DNA from: a virus
IMG/VR virus record: IMGVR_UViG_3300047443_000065
Span: 1 to 34,240 of that record
Strand: one strand, 5' to 3'
DNA length: 34,240 nucleotides
In this document: positions 14,305 to 23,841 of the stretch, piece by piece
How the letters are laid out: every line of letters begins with the position of its first letter
Numbering within the stretch: the stretch's first letter is position 1
Position numbers and translations under genes: made by a program
Notes under the pieces: generated by a model
The model's input: the letters and a program-made list of their open reading frames with translations, nothing else
The model's database searches: none
Told to the model about the DNA's origin: nothing

Positions 14305-15813
14305 ATGAATCCTTTTAAAGCCTTCTCCCGGTGGCGAGGCGGCGGCAAGCGCGCGCCTGACCCTGCAGCGTCTGCAGGTCGGGTAGAGCCGACTATGCGA
14401 CGCAGCTTCAAGATGGCGGGCGGCGGGCGTCTGACGGCGTCCTGGTCGGATCGACAGAGCGCGGCCGACGCTAACCAGGCGATTTTTCGAGATCACGAAA
14501 CGCTGCGCCAACGCGCTCGCGAGCAGTCGATCAACACGTCGTACCTCAAGCGCTTTTATCGGTTGCTGAGGCAGAACGTAATCGGGCCTTACGGCATTCG
14601 CCTGCAGTCAAAAGCGGTGCTGCCAGATGGCAAATCCGATCGGGCGACGCGTCGTTTGATCGAGAAGGAATTCGCGCAGTTCGGCGAAATGGGCAACTTC
14701 GACGTGACCGGTAAGCTCGACTTTGTCACGTTCCTGTGGCTCTGGATCGAGACGCTGGCCCGTGATGGTGAAGTGCTGGTGCGCCTGGTGCGCAACTGGC
14801 CGAACCGCTGGGGGTTTGCGGTGCAGATCCTCGAGGCCGATCGGCTGGATCTGCATCTAAACACGCTCCTGGACAACGGTAATCGAATCCGGATGGGGGT
14901 CGAGCTCGATTCGTGGGAGCGGCCTATCGCTTACTGGATGCTCAACGATCATCCGGGCGACGTGATTCGCAGTGCGGAGGAGCGTTACACGCGCATTCTG
15001 GCCAGCGAGTTGATCCATACCTTCGACCCGTGGCGGCCGCACCAGTCACGGGGCTTTACCTGGACGCACGCGGCGGCGGTGGATATTCATCACCTGGGCG
15101 AGTTTCGTAGCTCGACGATGGTAAAGGCTGAGCACGCGTCGAAGATCACCGGCTTTTTCAAGCAGGACGCCGAATGGCTCGACCCGCCAGATGAAGGCAA
15201 GGACGCCCCGGTATTCGAGGAAGTCGAGGCCGGTACCGCCAAGGTCATGGCCTACGGCCTGGACTACGTGCCTGCGCAGAACAGCATCCCGGCAAGCGAC
15301 TACGCGCCGTTTGTGAAAGACACCCTGCGCGGCAGTGCTGCGGGCCTTGGGCCGAGCTACAACCGCTTGGCCAACGACCTCGAGGGCGTGAACTACTCGT
15401 CGCTGCGCTCAGGTGAAATCGACGAGCGCGATTTTTACAAGTGCGTTCAGGAATTCACGATTAGCTCCCTGCTAAAGCGCCTCGGTGTCGAGTGGTTCAA
15501 CAGCTCATTTCTAAGCGGCGCGATCAAGATCTCGCCGCGTGACCTGGTGCGCGTTTCCGAGATGACCTGGCAGCCACGCGGCTGGGACTGGGTCGATCCG
15601 CTGAAAGACTCCAAGGCGGCCCGCGAAAGCGTTGCCGGCCGGATCAAGTCCCGATCTCACTACATCCGCCTAAACGGCGATGACCCCGACGAAGTTTTCG
15701 AAGAACTGGCAGCCGAGGAGGAGCACCTGCGCGAGCTTGGGCTGCTCGAAGACGAGCCGCAAACCCCTGATAAGGAGTCGCCGAATGACCGGCACGACGA
15801 CAGTGACGACTAG
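14305..15813 (+). CDS. Portal protein, lambda family
   Basis: 502 residues of the lambda gpB type. It has the conserved early segment (SYLKRFYRLLRQNVIGPYGI), ARDGEVLVRL and HTFDPWRPHQSRG, and then PRDLVRVSEMTW near the C-terminus. Twelve copies form the ring through which DNA enters. Start has GAGG seven bases upstream. Its 3' end overlaps the next gene by 29 bases. Confidence 0.92.
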   Translation: MNPFKAFSRWRGGGKRAPDPAASAGRVEPTMRRSFKMAGGGRLTASWSDRQSAADANQAIFRDHETLRQRAREQSINTSYLKRFYRLLRQNVIGPYGIRLQSKAVLPDGKSDRATRRLIEKEFAQFGEMGNFDVTGKLDFVTFLWLWIETLARDGEVLVRLVRNWPNRWGFAVQILEADRLDLHLNTLLDNGNRIRMGVELDSWERPIAYWMLNDHPGDVIRSAEERYTRILASELIHTFDPWRPHQSRGFTWTHAAAVDIHHLGEFRSSTMVKAEHASKITGFFKQDAEWLDPPDEGKDAPVFEEVEAGTAKVMAYGLDYVPAQNSIPASDYAPFVKDTLRGSAAGLGPSYNRLANDLEGVNYSSLRSGEIDERDFYKCVQEFTISSLLKRLGVEWFNSSFLSGAIKISPRDLVRVSEMTWQPRGWDWVDPLKDSKAARESVAGRIKSRSHYIRLNGDDPDEVFEELAAEEEHLRELGLLEDEPQTPDKESPNDRHDDSDD

Positions 15814-17680
15814 CGGCGCGCCGCTGCCGGTCTTGCGAGAAATTCCAGGCGGGAAGCTTAAACGCGACCTGTCTTTCGTTTCCGGAACGATCGACCTGGA
15901 GGCCCGAACGGTTGTCTTTTCGGCATCCAGTGAATACCCCGTAGCGCGCTGGTTTGGCATGGAAGTGCTCGACCACGCCGAGGGCTCGGTCGACCTAACC
16001 AGGATGCGCAACGGCGCGCCGTACCTGCTGCAGCACAACGCCTGGTCGGGTCAGATCGGCGTCGTGCTCGAGGCCTGGCTCGAAGATCGCCGCCTGCACG
16101 TAAGGGTGAAACTTTCCCGCAACGAGCAGGCCGAGGCGATCTGGCAGGACTTGATCGACGGCATTCGGCAAAACGTTTCGATCGGATACATCCCGCTCGA
16201 AATGGTCCTCGAACGAACCGAGGGTAATCAGGAATTTTACCGCGTCACCCGCTGGGAGCCTTTCGAGGTTTCGAGCGTTTCCGTGCCTGCAGACCCGACC
16301 GTCGGGCTGGGCCGTTCCCACGAAGCAACCACGAACACCATTATTGTTAGAGGTAACACCATGACTGGCATCAACACCCCGGCGGTCGATCCAACTACTG
16401 TCGAAACCCGCACTCAGCCGACATCGGTTGCTTTCGGAGCTGAGGCGCTCGCCGCTGAGCGTCAGCGTAACGCAGACATTTTCGCCATCGGTCAGCGCTT
16501 CAATCAGCCGGAACTGGCGCAAGAAGCTGTGAGCAAAGGCTACAGTCCGGATCAGCTGCGCGGCTTGATTCTGGAGCGTGGCGCCTCGGCGCCGTTGAAT
16601 CCCCTGAATCCGCAAAAAGATGCCCGCGAGCTGCCGGGGTTTATGACGGACGTGTCGTCGCGTGCGATTGGCCTGACCGAAAAAGAGGTCGGGCAATATT
16701 CGCTGATGCGTGCAATCAATGCTGCAGCGGACAACGATTGGAGCAAGGCAGGCTTTGAGCGTCAGGTTAGCCTGGCTCTGGCGGATGCCACCAAGAAAGA
16801 AGCTCGCGGCTTCTATGTGCCGCATGATCTGCTGGTTCGCGGCATGTCCAAGGGCGAGGCCGGCAAGGGCGGCGCGCTGGTGGCTAACGAGCTGCGCCTC
16901 GACGAGTTTGTCGACATTCTGCGCAATAAAACCGTGCTGGCGAAGATGGGCATGCGGATGCTCGGCGGCCTGGTTGGCGATCTCGATCTGCCGAAGAAAA
17001 TCAGCGGCAGTAACTTTACGTGGCTCGGCGAGGGTCAAGACGCCAGCCTGAGCGACTTCGATCTGACCACTCTGCCAATGTCGCCGAAGACGATCGCGGG
17101 TGGCATTCCGGTTACTCGTAAATTGCGCAAGCAGGCGTCGCGCTCGGTCGAGTCGCTGATTATCGATGACCTGGTGGAAGGTCTCGGCGTTGCAATCGAC
17201 CTGGGTGGCCTGCGCGGCACTGGCCTCGGCAACCAACTGCTGGGTCTGCTCAATCAGGGCCTTCCTCTCGTCGAGTTCGATGGCCCGGGCCTGACCTACG
17301 GTAAGGCCGTGGACATGCGTACAAAGGTCGCCAGCTTCAACGCCGCGACCGGCGCCCTGGGCTATTTGACCAGCGTTACTCAGGCGGGTCTGGCTCAGCA
17401 AACCGAGCGATTCGCCAATACCGGTCGCACTATTTGGGAAGACGGGAAGGTCAACGGCTACCGCGCCGAGGACACGAACCAAATGCCTGACGATCAATGG
17501 CTGTTTGGCGACTTCTCTCAAATGGTTATGGGCCTGTGGGGTGTGCTCGATCTCAAGATCGACACTTCGACCCTCGCGGCCAGTGATGGCCTGGTGATTC
17601 GTGTGTTCCAGGACGTTGACGCCACTGTGCGCGGCAAATCGTCGTTCTGCCTGGGCAAGAAAAAGGTAGTGGCTGGTTAA
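15785..17680 (+). CDS. Prohead protease-major capsid fusion
   Basis: 631 residues carrying two functions. Residues ~1-180 are an HK97/U35-type prohead protease: PYLLQHN supplies the probable catalytic His and NVSIGY the Ser. After a linker (~200-215) comes the capsid protein, with an N-terminal scaffold-like helical region and then the HK97-type fold (GALVANELRLDEF, ISGSNFTWLGE, ITRKL-like, VIRVFQDVD). Fusion of protease and coat is known in Myoviridae with this gene order. The ATG at 15785 has an excellent AAGGAG site; the frame extends upstream within the portal. Confidence 0.88.
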   Translation: MTGTTTVTTSGAPLPVLREIPGGKLKRDLSFVSGTIDLEARTVVFSASSEYPVARWFGMEVLDHAEGSVDLTRMRNGAPYLLQHNAWSGQIGVVLEAWLEDRRLHVRVKLSRNEQAEAIWQDLIDGIRQNVSIGYIPLEMVLERTEGNQEFYRVTRWEPFEVSSVSVPADPTVGLGRSHEATTNTIIVRGNTMTGINTPAVDPTTVETRTQPTSVAFGAEALAAERQRNADIFAIGQRFNQPELAQEAVSKGYSPDQLRGLILERGASAPLNPLNPQKDARELPGFMTDVSSRAIGLTEKEVGQYSLMRAINAAADNDWSKAGFERQVSLALADATKKEARGFYVPHDLLVRGMSKGEAGKGGALVANELRLDEFVDILRNKTVLAKMGMRMLGGLVGDLDLPKKISGSNFTWLGEGQDASLSDFDLTTLPMSPKTIAGGIPVTRKLRKQASRSVESLIIDDLVEGLGVAIDLGGLRGTGLGNQLLGLLNQGLPLVEFDGPGLTYGKAVDMRTKVASFNAATGALGYLTSVTQAGLAQQTERFANTGRTIWEDGKVNGYRAEDTNQMPDDQWLFGDFSQMVMGLWGVLDLKIDTSTLAASDGLVIRVFQDVDATVRGKSSFCLGKKKVVAG

Positions 17681-17707
17681 TCGAACCTGAAATAGCGGGC
17701 AGGTGCT

Positions 17708-17729
17708 GGGGGCTTCGGCCCCCTTTTTT
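17708..17729 (+). terminator. Terminator after the capsid gene
   Basis: GGGGGC (17708-17713), UUCG tetraloop, GCCCCC (17718-17723) and six T (17724-17729). A textbook intrinsic terminator inside the head operon, which would reduce downstream expression relative to capsid. Confidence 0.88.
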
Positions 17730-17748
17730 ATTCCTATACGGTGAACCC

Positions 17749-18138
17749 ATGAATCAGATTCAACAGGCTTTAACGTACATCGTCGTCTTGCTGACCGACA
17801 TGATGCTGCAGGGTGATGCAGTTCACGAGGGAACCATGCTCGAGGTGGAAAAGGCGGTGCGTGATGACTGGCGCGGCTCGCGCTTGGCGCGTGATGCTAC
17901 CGATCAAGAGGTCGAGCAGTACCGACTCGAGCAGGGCACGGTCGAACTGATCTCGGATGATATTGACGAGCTCGCCCGGCAGCGCGGCGACCTCGAGGAC
18001 GAAATCGCCGTCCTCGAGCAGAGCAAGGGCCAATTGTCCGGCGAGCTGGAGCAACTGACCGGAAAGCACGAAACGTTGACGGCGGAGGTCGCCGCGCTGG
18101 AAGCGAAGGCCAAGGCAGCGAAGGCCGGCGCCAAGTGA
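17749..18138 (+). CDS. Coiled-coil protein after capsid, unknown
   Basis: 129 residues. An N-terminal hydrophobic helix (QALTYIVVLLTDMML) and then a long heptad-rich coiled coil (~55-120). Its position between coat and the connector genes suggests a head-assembly or completion role, as in similar phages, but I do not recognise the family. The stop overlaps the GTG start of the next gene (GTGA). Confidence 0.72.
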   Translation: MNQIQQALTYIVVLLTDMMLQGDAVHEGTMLEVEKAVRDDWRGSRLARDATDQEVEQYRLEQGTVELISDDIDELARQRGDLEDEIAVLEQSKGQLSGELEQLTGKHETLTAEVAALEAKAKAAKAGAK

Positions 18139-18515
18139 TAGGCGCCGACGATTTCGCGACGTTTTTCGACCCTGACGAGTTCGGCTGCACGGTGCAACTG
18201 ATCGAGCCAGGTCAGGCGCCCCGCGATGTCGACGGCATGTTCGGCAAGCCGGAGGCATCGGGCGGCGTTTACCGTGCCGGCGTCGATCCAGGCGCTGCGC
18301 AGATCCGCGCAACGCCGAATCAGCGTCACCTGCAGCTGCCTCGCGGCGAGGTGCCGGAGAACTGGCAGGCGACGAAGGTCGTTGCCGATGGCGCGACCTA
18401 TTCAATCGCTGATGTAGCGCCGCTGGGTCGCCTGCGTAGCTTGCTGACGCTGACCCCTTACGGCGACCGCGCTGCAGTTCCTGGAGAGCGTGGGAAATGG
18501 CAGGTTTCGAGGTAA
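18135..18515 (+). CDS. Head-tail connector, gpFII-like
   Basis: 126 residues, mainly beta, with FFDPDEFGCTVQL at the start, GMFGKP in the middle, and GATYSIADVAPLGRLRSLLTL, the arrangement of lambda gpFII-type head-tail attachment proteins. Starts at GTG 18135, overlapping the previous gene, and overlaps the next gene slightly. Confidence 0.68.
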   Translation: MIGADDFATFFDPDEFGCTVQLIEPGQAPRDVDGMFGKPEASGGVYRAGVDPGAAQIRATPNQRHLQLPRGEVPENWQATKVVADGATYSIADVAPLGRLRSLLTLTPYGDRAAVPGERGKWQVSR

Positions 18516-19021
18516 ATTTTGCCGTCGACGGCTGGGGGCATGCCGAAATGGAGATCGGGAAGGCGGCCAAAAAGTTGGACTTGGCCGCCGCTCGAGCGCT
18601 TCGCAAGACAGCGCAATGGCTACGCACGCACAGCTCCCGCGAGATCGCGAAAGAGCTGCGTATTTCGCAGAGCCCGATCCGCCACCGGTTCGACATTTTC
18701 AGCCAGGCAACGAGCCGCGAGGTCAAATTGTGGGTCGGCCTGCGGCCGTTGAGCGTGCATTACCTGGGCACGCCAAAGCAGACCGCGACCGGCGTCTCGG
18801 TTGGCCATCGCGAGTATGAAGACGCGTTTATCTCGCCCATGAAAACCAAACACCAGTTGGTCTGGCGCCGAAAAGGTCGCGAGCGGTTGCCGCTCGAGAA
18901 GGTGACAGAGGACTGGGCCAGCGAGGGCGTTACGGCGCTCGAGCGCTGGGAAAAGCGGGCAGAACAACGGTTTGTAGAACTATTCGAACAAGAGGCGCGC
19001 CATGTCTTCACCACAGCTTAA
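18497..19021 (+). CDS. Minor tail protein, gpZ-like
   Basis: 174 residues with the pattern of lambda gpZ: helical N-terminus (AAARALRKTAQWLRTHSSREIAKELR), then a beta-rich region ending ERWEKRAEQRFVELFEQEARH. gpZ proteins sit at the tail's head-proximal end and help connection. Position supports this. Confidence 0.78.
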   Translation: MAGFEVNFAVDGWGHAEMEIGKAAKKLDLAAARALRKTAQWLRTHSSREIAKELRISQSPIRHRFDIFSQATSREVKLWVGLRPLSVHYLGTPKQTATGVSVGHREYEDAFISPMKTKHQLVWRRKGRERLPLEKVTEDWASEGVTALERWEKRAEQRFVELFEQEARHVFTTA

Positions 19022-19550
19022 TAACGTCTCCGATCTGTTTTTCGCGATCGGCGACGCGATCCACGCTGCGGGCTTTGGCGTGGCTGTCGGCAATTACGAC
19101 GAATTCGACGGCCTTGTCGGTGACGCCGAGGTGCTGATCGAGATCGAGCGCACGGCACCAGGTATCAAGCAGAACGATGGCCGGCACGTCCATAACGTCA
19201 CGGTGACGTTGCACGCGGTCGTCGCCAGGTGGCGCAAGTTTCCCGCGCTCGAGGCGATGAACCTGGCCACCTCGCTGGCTCGCCTGGCGGATTCGAATCG
19301 CTGGAAACTTCCCGGCCGGCAATGCAACTTGCCGGACAATATTCACTGTGGCCCCTCGATCTTTCAGAAGGGTCGCGACGGTTACGAGGCCTGGGGCTGT
19401 ACGTTTACGCAGGGCCTGGCCATCGGTCCAGACCGGACGCCAGAAGACCCGGTAATCGGTTCGCTGCCGTCGGTAGCCTGGCGCGTGGCCGACGATCCCG
19501 ACGAGCTCGGCGTAACGGACCCATCGGAACATAAACCGCTTGAGGTGTAG
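19002..19550 (+). CDS. Probable tail terminator/completion protein
   Basis: 182 residues, directly after the gpZ-like gene and before gpV. Predicted alpha/beta with TVTLHAVVARW and LATSLARLA, resembling gpU-type tail-terminator proteins, which cap the tail tube and dock it to the head. Overlaps the preceding gene by 20 bases. The family call is from context and weak pattern. Confidence 0.6.
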   Translation: MSSPQLNNVSDLFFAIGDAIHAAGFGVAVGNYDEFDGLVGDAEVLIEIERTAPGIKQNDGRHVHNVTVTLHAVVARWRKFPALEAMNLATSLARLADSNRWKLPGRQCNLPDNIHCGPSIFQKGRDGYEAWGCTFTQGLAIGPDRTPEDPVIGSLPSVAWRVADDPDELGVTDPSEHKPLEV

Positions 19551-19552
19551 CC

Positions 19553-20212
19553 ATGTTCGCGGCAGCTATCAATCAGCAGCTGGGGCCGCTGATCGAGCGC
19601 CTGGCCGAGATCGAAACCGAGATCGAGGATCTGCGTCGACGTGCGGAGAACCATAACCGGATTGGCACCGTCGTCGAGGTTGATCCCGGCGCTGGGCTTT
19701 GCAAGGTCAGCCACGGCGATCTAAAAACGCCCTGGATCAAGTACATGAACCCCAGCGCTGGGGAGGTCAGCGAAACGCGCATTCCGTCGATCGACGAGCA
19801 ATGTCTGCTGATCAATTACGGCGGCGGCGACGGTAGCGCGCACTCGGTCGCGCTGTGCGGTTTGAACTCGGCCGCATTCCCGGCTGTATCGGCCGTGCCC
19901 GAATTGCACCGCCGCACGTACCCGGACGGCACGCAAAGCAGTTACGACCACGCTAGCCACACACTGAGCTGGCAAAACGGCGAAACGTCTGTAACAGCCT
20001 CACAGGCGCTTATAGAGCTGGCGATCAAGACTGCAAAGCTCGCGATGACGGAAACGTCGGCGCTCCTGCAGATCGGCCCGGTCAAGCTCTCAATGACCAA
20101 CGAAACAGCCCTGCTGACGATCGGCGCGAGTAGCGTCCTGGTCGACGCGGCGGGTATTCACCTCGCCGGCCCTGCTGTAGATCACCAGGGGCGCGTTATC
20201 AGCACCGCCTAA
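19553..20212 (+). CDS. V: Baseplate spike protein gpV
   Basis: 219 residues. OB-fold-like start (IGTVVEVDPGAGLCKVS, then PSIDEQCLLINYGGGD) and a repetitive beta-helical C-terminus with LLQIG/LLTIG repeats ending GIHLAGPAVDHQG. This is the P2 gpV central spike that punctures the outer membrane. First gene of the P2-like tail block. Confidence 0.88.
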   Translation: MFAAAINQQLGPLIERLAEIETEIEDLRRRAENHNRIGTVVEVDPGAGLCKVSHGDLKTPWIKYMNPSAGEVSETRIPSIDEQCLLINYGGGDGSAHSVALCGLNSAAFPAVSAVPELHRRTYPDGTQSSYDHASHTLSWQNGETSVTASQALIELAIKTAKLAMTETSALLQIGPVKLSMTNETALLTIGASSVLVDAAGIHLAGPAVDHQGRVISTA

Positions 20213-20222
20213 AGGCCCCCAA

Positions 20223-20555
20223 ATGATCGGCATCGATAGAGACACCGGGGCCACGGTCGACGACTGGCCTCAGTTTGTGCAGCGCGCGACGCGTGCGCTG
20301 ACAACCCCGCTCGGAACCCGCCAGAAACGCCCCCTGTACGGCAGCAAATTGCACCTGGTGCAGAGCCGCAACATGGGGGATCAGCAGCTGATTCTGGCGC
20401 AGAGCTACGCAGTCGAGGCCTTTTACAACGAGGCGAACGGAATCGACGACTTCAAGCCAGACGCTGTCGTGGCCACGCGCGGCGAATCAGGTATTCGCTT
20501 GCGCCTGGCTGGCACCTGGCATAACCGCAAAATGTCCTTTGAGGTGGCCACTTGA
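20223..20555 (+). CDS. W: Baseplate protein gpW (gp25-like)
   Basis: 110 residues. Contains DRDTGA near the start, TPLGTRQKRPLYGS (TPxGSR..p..GS motif of gp25-type lysozyme-fold wedge proteins) and LRLAGTW. P2 gpW is a baseplate wedge that joins the tube/sheath initiators to J. Confidence 0.88.
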   Translation: MIGIDRDTGATVDDWPQFVQRATRALTTPLGTRQKRPLYGSKLHLVQSRNMGDQQLILAQSYAVEAFYNEANGIDDFKPDAVVATRGESGIRLRLAGTWHNRKMSFEVAT

Positions 20556-21547
20556 GCATGCTCATTCCCGGTCAAAATCAGCTAGCAGAACCTGCGATCG
20601 TCAAGGTCGAGGAATTCGAGCCGCTGCTCGCTGAATTCAAAGCGTTTGTAGTCGAGTTCGTGGCGGCCCGATCGCCTGAAAACGCGGCAAAGCTTGAGGT
20701 CAGTCTGCAGAACGAAAGCGAGCTTCTGACCCTCGCGCTCGAGGCCTTTGCGGTCCGCCTGCAAACGCAGGAACGCAAATACAACGCCCGTATCAAGCAG
20801 ATGCTTGCGTGGTGGGCTGAGGGCTCGAACCTCGACGCCAGGCTCGCCGACATGGGCCTCGAGCGGCAAACAATCGCACCAGGTGACACGTCGGCATATC
20901 CCCCGGTTTTGCCGGTGATGGAGTCCGACGACGACGCCAGGCTGCGCTATTACCTGGCGCCGCACGCACCAGCCGCGGGCTCGCGCATGCAATACCGCCG
21001 CGAGGTGCTGACGCTGGGCGAACGCCCGAGGGTTTCGGTCGATCCGATCGCGGCCGGCGTGGTGAATGTGACGTACACATTCGACCCTGACGGCTTCGCG
21101 GCTCAGGTCAAGGACGGCAACGGGCGCCGCACAGCGCCCGGCCAGGTCACAGTGACGGTGCTGTCTCGGCAGGGAAACGGCACGCCGTCGGAGAGTTTGC
21201 TCGGCGCCGTGCGCACGCACTTTGCCAGGCCGGACGTAAAGCCTGAAACCGACCAGGTGATCGTCCAGGGCGCGCAGATAATCAACTACAAGATCCGCGC
21301 GATCGCTTACATCAACTCAGGGCCAGACGCGGCGCTGACAGAGTCGACGGCTGAGACGCAGCTGCAGAAATACGCGGACGCATGCCATCGGCTCGAGGGT
21401 CGCGTCGATCTGACCTGGATCGACTACACCCTGCACGGTGCAGGGGCTATTCAGCTGCAGATCCTCGAGCCGCTCGCGCCGATCACCACGACGGCTTCGC
21501 AAGCCCCGTATTGCACGGCTGTAGAGGTTGAGGTCCGCACGTTATGA
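20552..21547 (+). CDS. J: Baseplate wedge protein gpJ
   Basis: 331 residues, P2 gpJ family: RARLADMG-like motif as DARLADMGLER, then RLRYYLAPHAPAAGS, and a beta-rich C-terminal half. Start is TTG at 20552, with GAGGTGG seven bases upstream; an ATG at 20558 is the alternative. Overlaps gpW and gpI. Confidence 0.88.
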   Translation: MSMLIPGQNQLAEPAIVKVEEFEPLLAEFKAFVVEFVAARSPENAAKLEVSLQNESELLTLALEAFAVRLQTQERKYNARIKQMLAWWAEGSNLDARLADMGLERQTIAPGDTSAYPPVLPVMESDDDARLRYYLAPHAPAAGSRMQYRREVLTLGERPRVSVDPIAAGVVNVTYTFDPDGFAAQVKDGNGRRTAPGQVTVTVLSRQGNGTPSESLLGAVRTHFARPDVKPETDQVIVQGAQIINYKIRAIAYINSGPDAALTESTAETQLQKYADACHRLEGRVDLTWIDYTLHGAGAIQLQILEPLAPITTTASQAPYCTAVEVEVRTL

Positions 21548-22185
21548 GTGATGATCTGGAACCGGTGCGGCATACGTTGCTGCCCGCTAACCGCTCGCCG
21601 CTCGAGACGGCGCTCGATCTCGGTTTCGCCAAGCTCCTGGAGCGAATCGATCCGCCATTTCCCGAGCTGATGGACCCCCAGCGGACGCCGGTCGAGTTTC
21701 TGCCGTACCTGGCTGCCGATCGCGGCGTCAGCGAATGGAGCCCGACGGCGCCCGAGGCTGAAAAGCGGCTGACGGTTGCGCTGGCCTGGCCAACCAAACG
21801 CCAGGCCGGCACGCGCAAGGCGCTGGAAAACGCGGTTAAGGGCTTGCAGCTGACGCCGGAGGTTAAGGCTTGGTTCGAGCAGATGCCGCCAGGCCCGCCG
21901 TACAGCTTCACCGTCCGCGCGTTCTCTCAGCTGCCGTACAGCGAGGAAATCGACGCTCGTCTCGATCGCCGCATCGCGGATGCGAGAAGCGAGCGCGACA
22001 CCCTGTCGGTTTCCGTGGGGTTGAGCGCGTTCGGAACCCACTACATAGGCGCGGCGACCGTCTGCGGCGAGCTGACCACAATCTATCCGCTTGTTCTCGA
22101 GGGGCTCGAGGAGTCCGGTCGGTCCTTTATGGCCGCTGGATTCTACGCCGTCGAGACGACCACTATTTATCCTCAGGGGTCCTAA
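21544..22185 (+). CDS. I: Tail protein gpI
   Basis: 213 residues of the P2 gpI type: LLPANRSPLETALD, PVEFLPYLAADRGVSEW and WPTKRQAGTRKALENAV are family-typical. It links gpJ to the tail fibre. ATGA overlap with gpJ; ends directly before the fibre gene. Confidence 0.88.
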   Translation: MSDDLEPVRHTLLPANRSPLETALDLGFAKLLERIDPPFPELMDPQRTPVEFLPYLAADRGVSEWSPTAPEAEKRLTVALAWPTKRQAGTRKALENAVKGLQLTPEVKAWFEQMPPGPPYSFTVRAFSQLPYSEEIDARLDRRIADARSERDTLSVSVGLSAFGTHYIGAATVCGELTTIYPLVLEGLEESGRSFMAAGFYAVETTTIYPQGS

Positions 22186-23829
22186 ATGGCCGACTATTAC
22201 ACCCTGCTTACGAATGCGGGGCTCGCATACGAAACGGCCTGTAAGGCTGCGGGCGTGCCGATTAAGTTGTCGAAAATGTCTGTCGGCGATGGCAATGGCG
22301 CAGTTTATAACCCTGATGCGACGGCGACTGCGCTCAGGCGAGAAGTTTGGCGGGGTGACTTGAACGCCCTGTTTCAGGATGCGAGCAATTCGAACTGGTT
22401 GCTTGCCGAGGTGACTATCCCGCCAGAAGTTGGCGGTTGGTATGTGCGCGAGGCTGCAATCTGGACCGACACGGGAATTTTGTACGCGGTCGTCAAATAC
22501 CCTGAGTCGTACAAGCCGGTACTTGCGACGTCGGGGTCGGGAAAAGAGTTTTACATCCGGTCTATTTTCGAGACGAGCAACGCCGCAATAGTCACGCTGT
22601 TGATCGACGATACGGTCGTCAAGGCTACGCGGGCCTGGGTGACGAGCTATCTCGCTGCAGAGTTGGCAAAGCTCGACAACAAGCAGTCTGTGCGGGTTGC
22701 GACAACGGCCAATATTGTTCTGAGTGGTGCTCAAGTAATTGACGCCGTTGCAGTAGTTGCGGGCGATCGGGTGCTGGTTAAGGACCAGGTGGTCGCAAAG
22801 GACAACGGCATTTATATCGTCGCCAACGGCGCATGGTCGCGGGCTCTTGATGCAGACGCCAGTATTGAAGTAACGCCGGGGCTATTTGTTCCGGTTGAGC
22901 TGGGTGGTGTAAACGCTGGCAGCATGTGGCAGTTAGTGTCTCCGGGGCCAATTGTTCTAGGAACTACTGCGCTGTTGTTCGAAATGAGCAGCGGTCGCTC
23001 GGTTGTCGCTGCAGGCACTTACAAATCGGTTACTGTGGATAAGCGGGGCGTTGTAATCGGTGGCACTAATCCGACCACTCTTGCTGGATTTGGTATTACT
23101 GATGCGTCGACCCCGCTCCTTGCTACGGTCAATCTAGTTGTAATGAATACACCAGCGTCGCCGACGACTAAGGTTGATATTACGGCTGATGAGGTGATTC
23201 TAAAAAATGCTGCTGGAGAGCCCAAGACAATTAAGGGCGTCGTCGTGCAGGCTGACATTAACGCCTCTGGTGTTGGTGGCCTGGATACTGGCGCGAAGGC
23301 TGCGACGACGTGGTATGCAATCTGGCTAATTAGCAACGCCGCGGGCGCGGTCTATGCGTTGTTATCAACGAGTTTTACCGCGCCAGTCTTGCCAGCGGGC
23401 TACACGCATAAGTTACTTGTGAGCGCTGTTCGTCTAGGCACTGGCTCGACAATGGTCAAGTTTTGGCAGTATCAAAATAAGGTATCTACACAAGTACAAA
23501 ACATACTCAATAACGCGGCCTCGCCGTCGGCTGGAGTTTTTGTAGCTTTAGCGGTTTCCCCGATTATTCCGCCAAATGCCAGAAAGGTGACGGGGTTGTT
23601 TGGAAGTTGCCTAACTAATGCGGGTAGCGGTTGGGTTAGTGTTGCCGCCGATCAATCGGGGTTGGGTCAGCAAACATTTAACGGGATGCAGCACACTATA
23701 GCGGCATTTGGTTATAGCGCCGTTGGTGGGTTTGAGGTTGGTATCTCTACCCCTCAAACACTTTATTGGACGCAAGGGGTTAATTCCTCTCCCACTGCGC
23801 GAATTGATATTACTGGTTATGAGTTCTAA
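22186..23829 (+). CDS. H: Tail fibre, gpH-like
   Basis: 547 residues. The N-terminal ~160 residues are the P2 gpH attachment domain (LLTNAGLAYE, VGDGNG, GWYVREAAIW). A middle repeat-like part (~165-280, VRVATTANIVLSGAQ, DRVLVKDQ) is a stalk. TTLAGFGITDA (~302-312) is a common fibre module boundary. The C-terminal ~220 residues form the receptor-binding tip and are visibly more AT-rich than the rest of the tail operon, suggesting exchange of the host-range part. No obvious enzyme motif. Confidence 0.85.
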   Translation: MADYYTLLTNAGLAYETACKAAGVPIKLSKMSVGDGNGAVYNPDATATALRREVWRGDLNALFQDASNSNWLLAEVTIPPEVGGWYVREAAIWTDTGILYAVVKYPESYKPVLATSGSGKEFYIRSIFETSNAAIVTLLIDDTVVKATRAWVTSYLAAELAKLDNKQSVRVATTANIVLSGAQVIDAVAVVAGDRVLVKDQVVAKDNGIYIVANGAWSRALDADASIEVTPGLFVPVELGGVNAGSMWQLVSPGPIVLGTTALLFEMSSGRSVVAAGTYKSVTVDKRGVVIGGTNPTTLAGFGITDASTPLLATVNLVVMNTPASPTTKVDITADEVILKNAAGEPKTIKGVVVQADINASGVGGLDTGAKAATTWYAIWLISNAAGAVYALLSTSFTAPVLPAGYTHKLLVSAVRLGTGSTMVKFWQYQNKVSTQVQNILNNAASPSAGVFVALAVSPIIPPNARKVTGLFGSCLTNAGSGWVSVAADQSGLGQQTFNGMQHTIAAFGYSAVGGFEVGISTPQTLYWTQGVNSSPTARIDITGYEF

Positions 23830-23841
23830 AGGGGGTGATGT

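Noticed and set aside
12772-14511. 579-residue minus-strand frame across terminase and portal
   Set aside because: Shadow of GC-rich coding DNA; it crosses three plus-strand genes.
17329-17338. GTACAAAGGT inside the capsid coding sequence
   Set aside because: Encodes conserved-looking residues and stands alone; probably chance.
15995-17521. 508-residue minus-strand frame in the capsid gene, and similar ones at 21451-22734, 24350-25654 and 28760-30175
   Set aside because: Shadows of real virion genes with clear family motifs.
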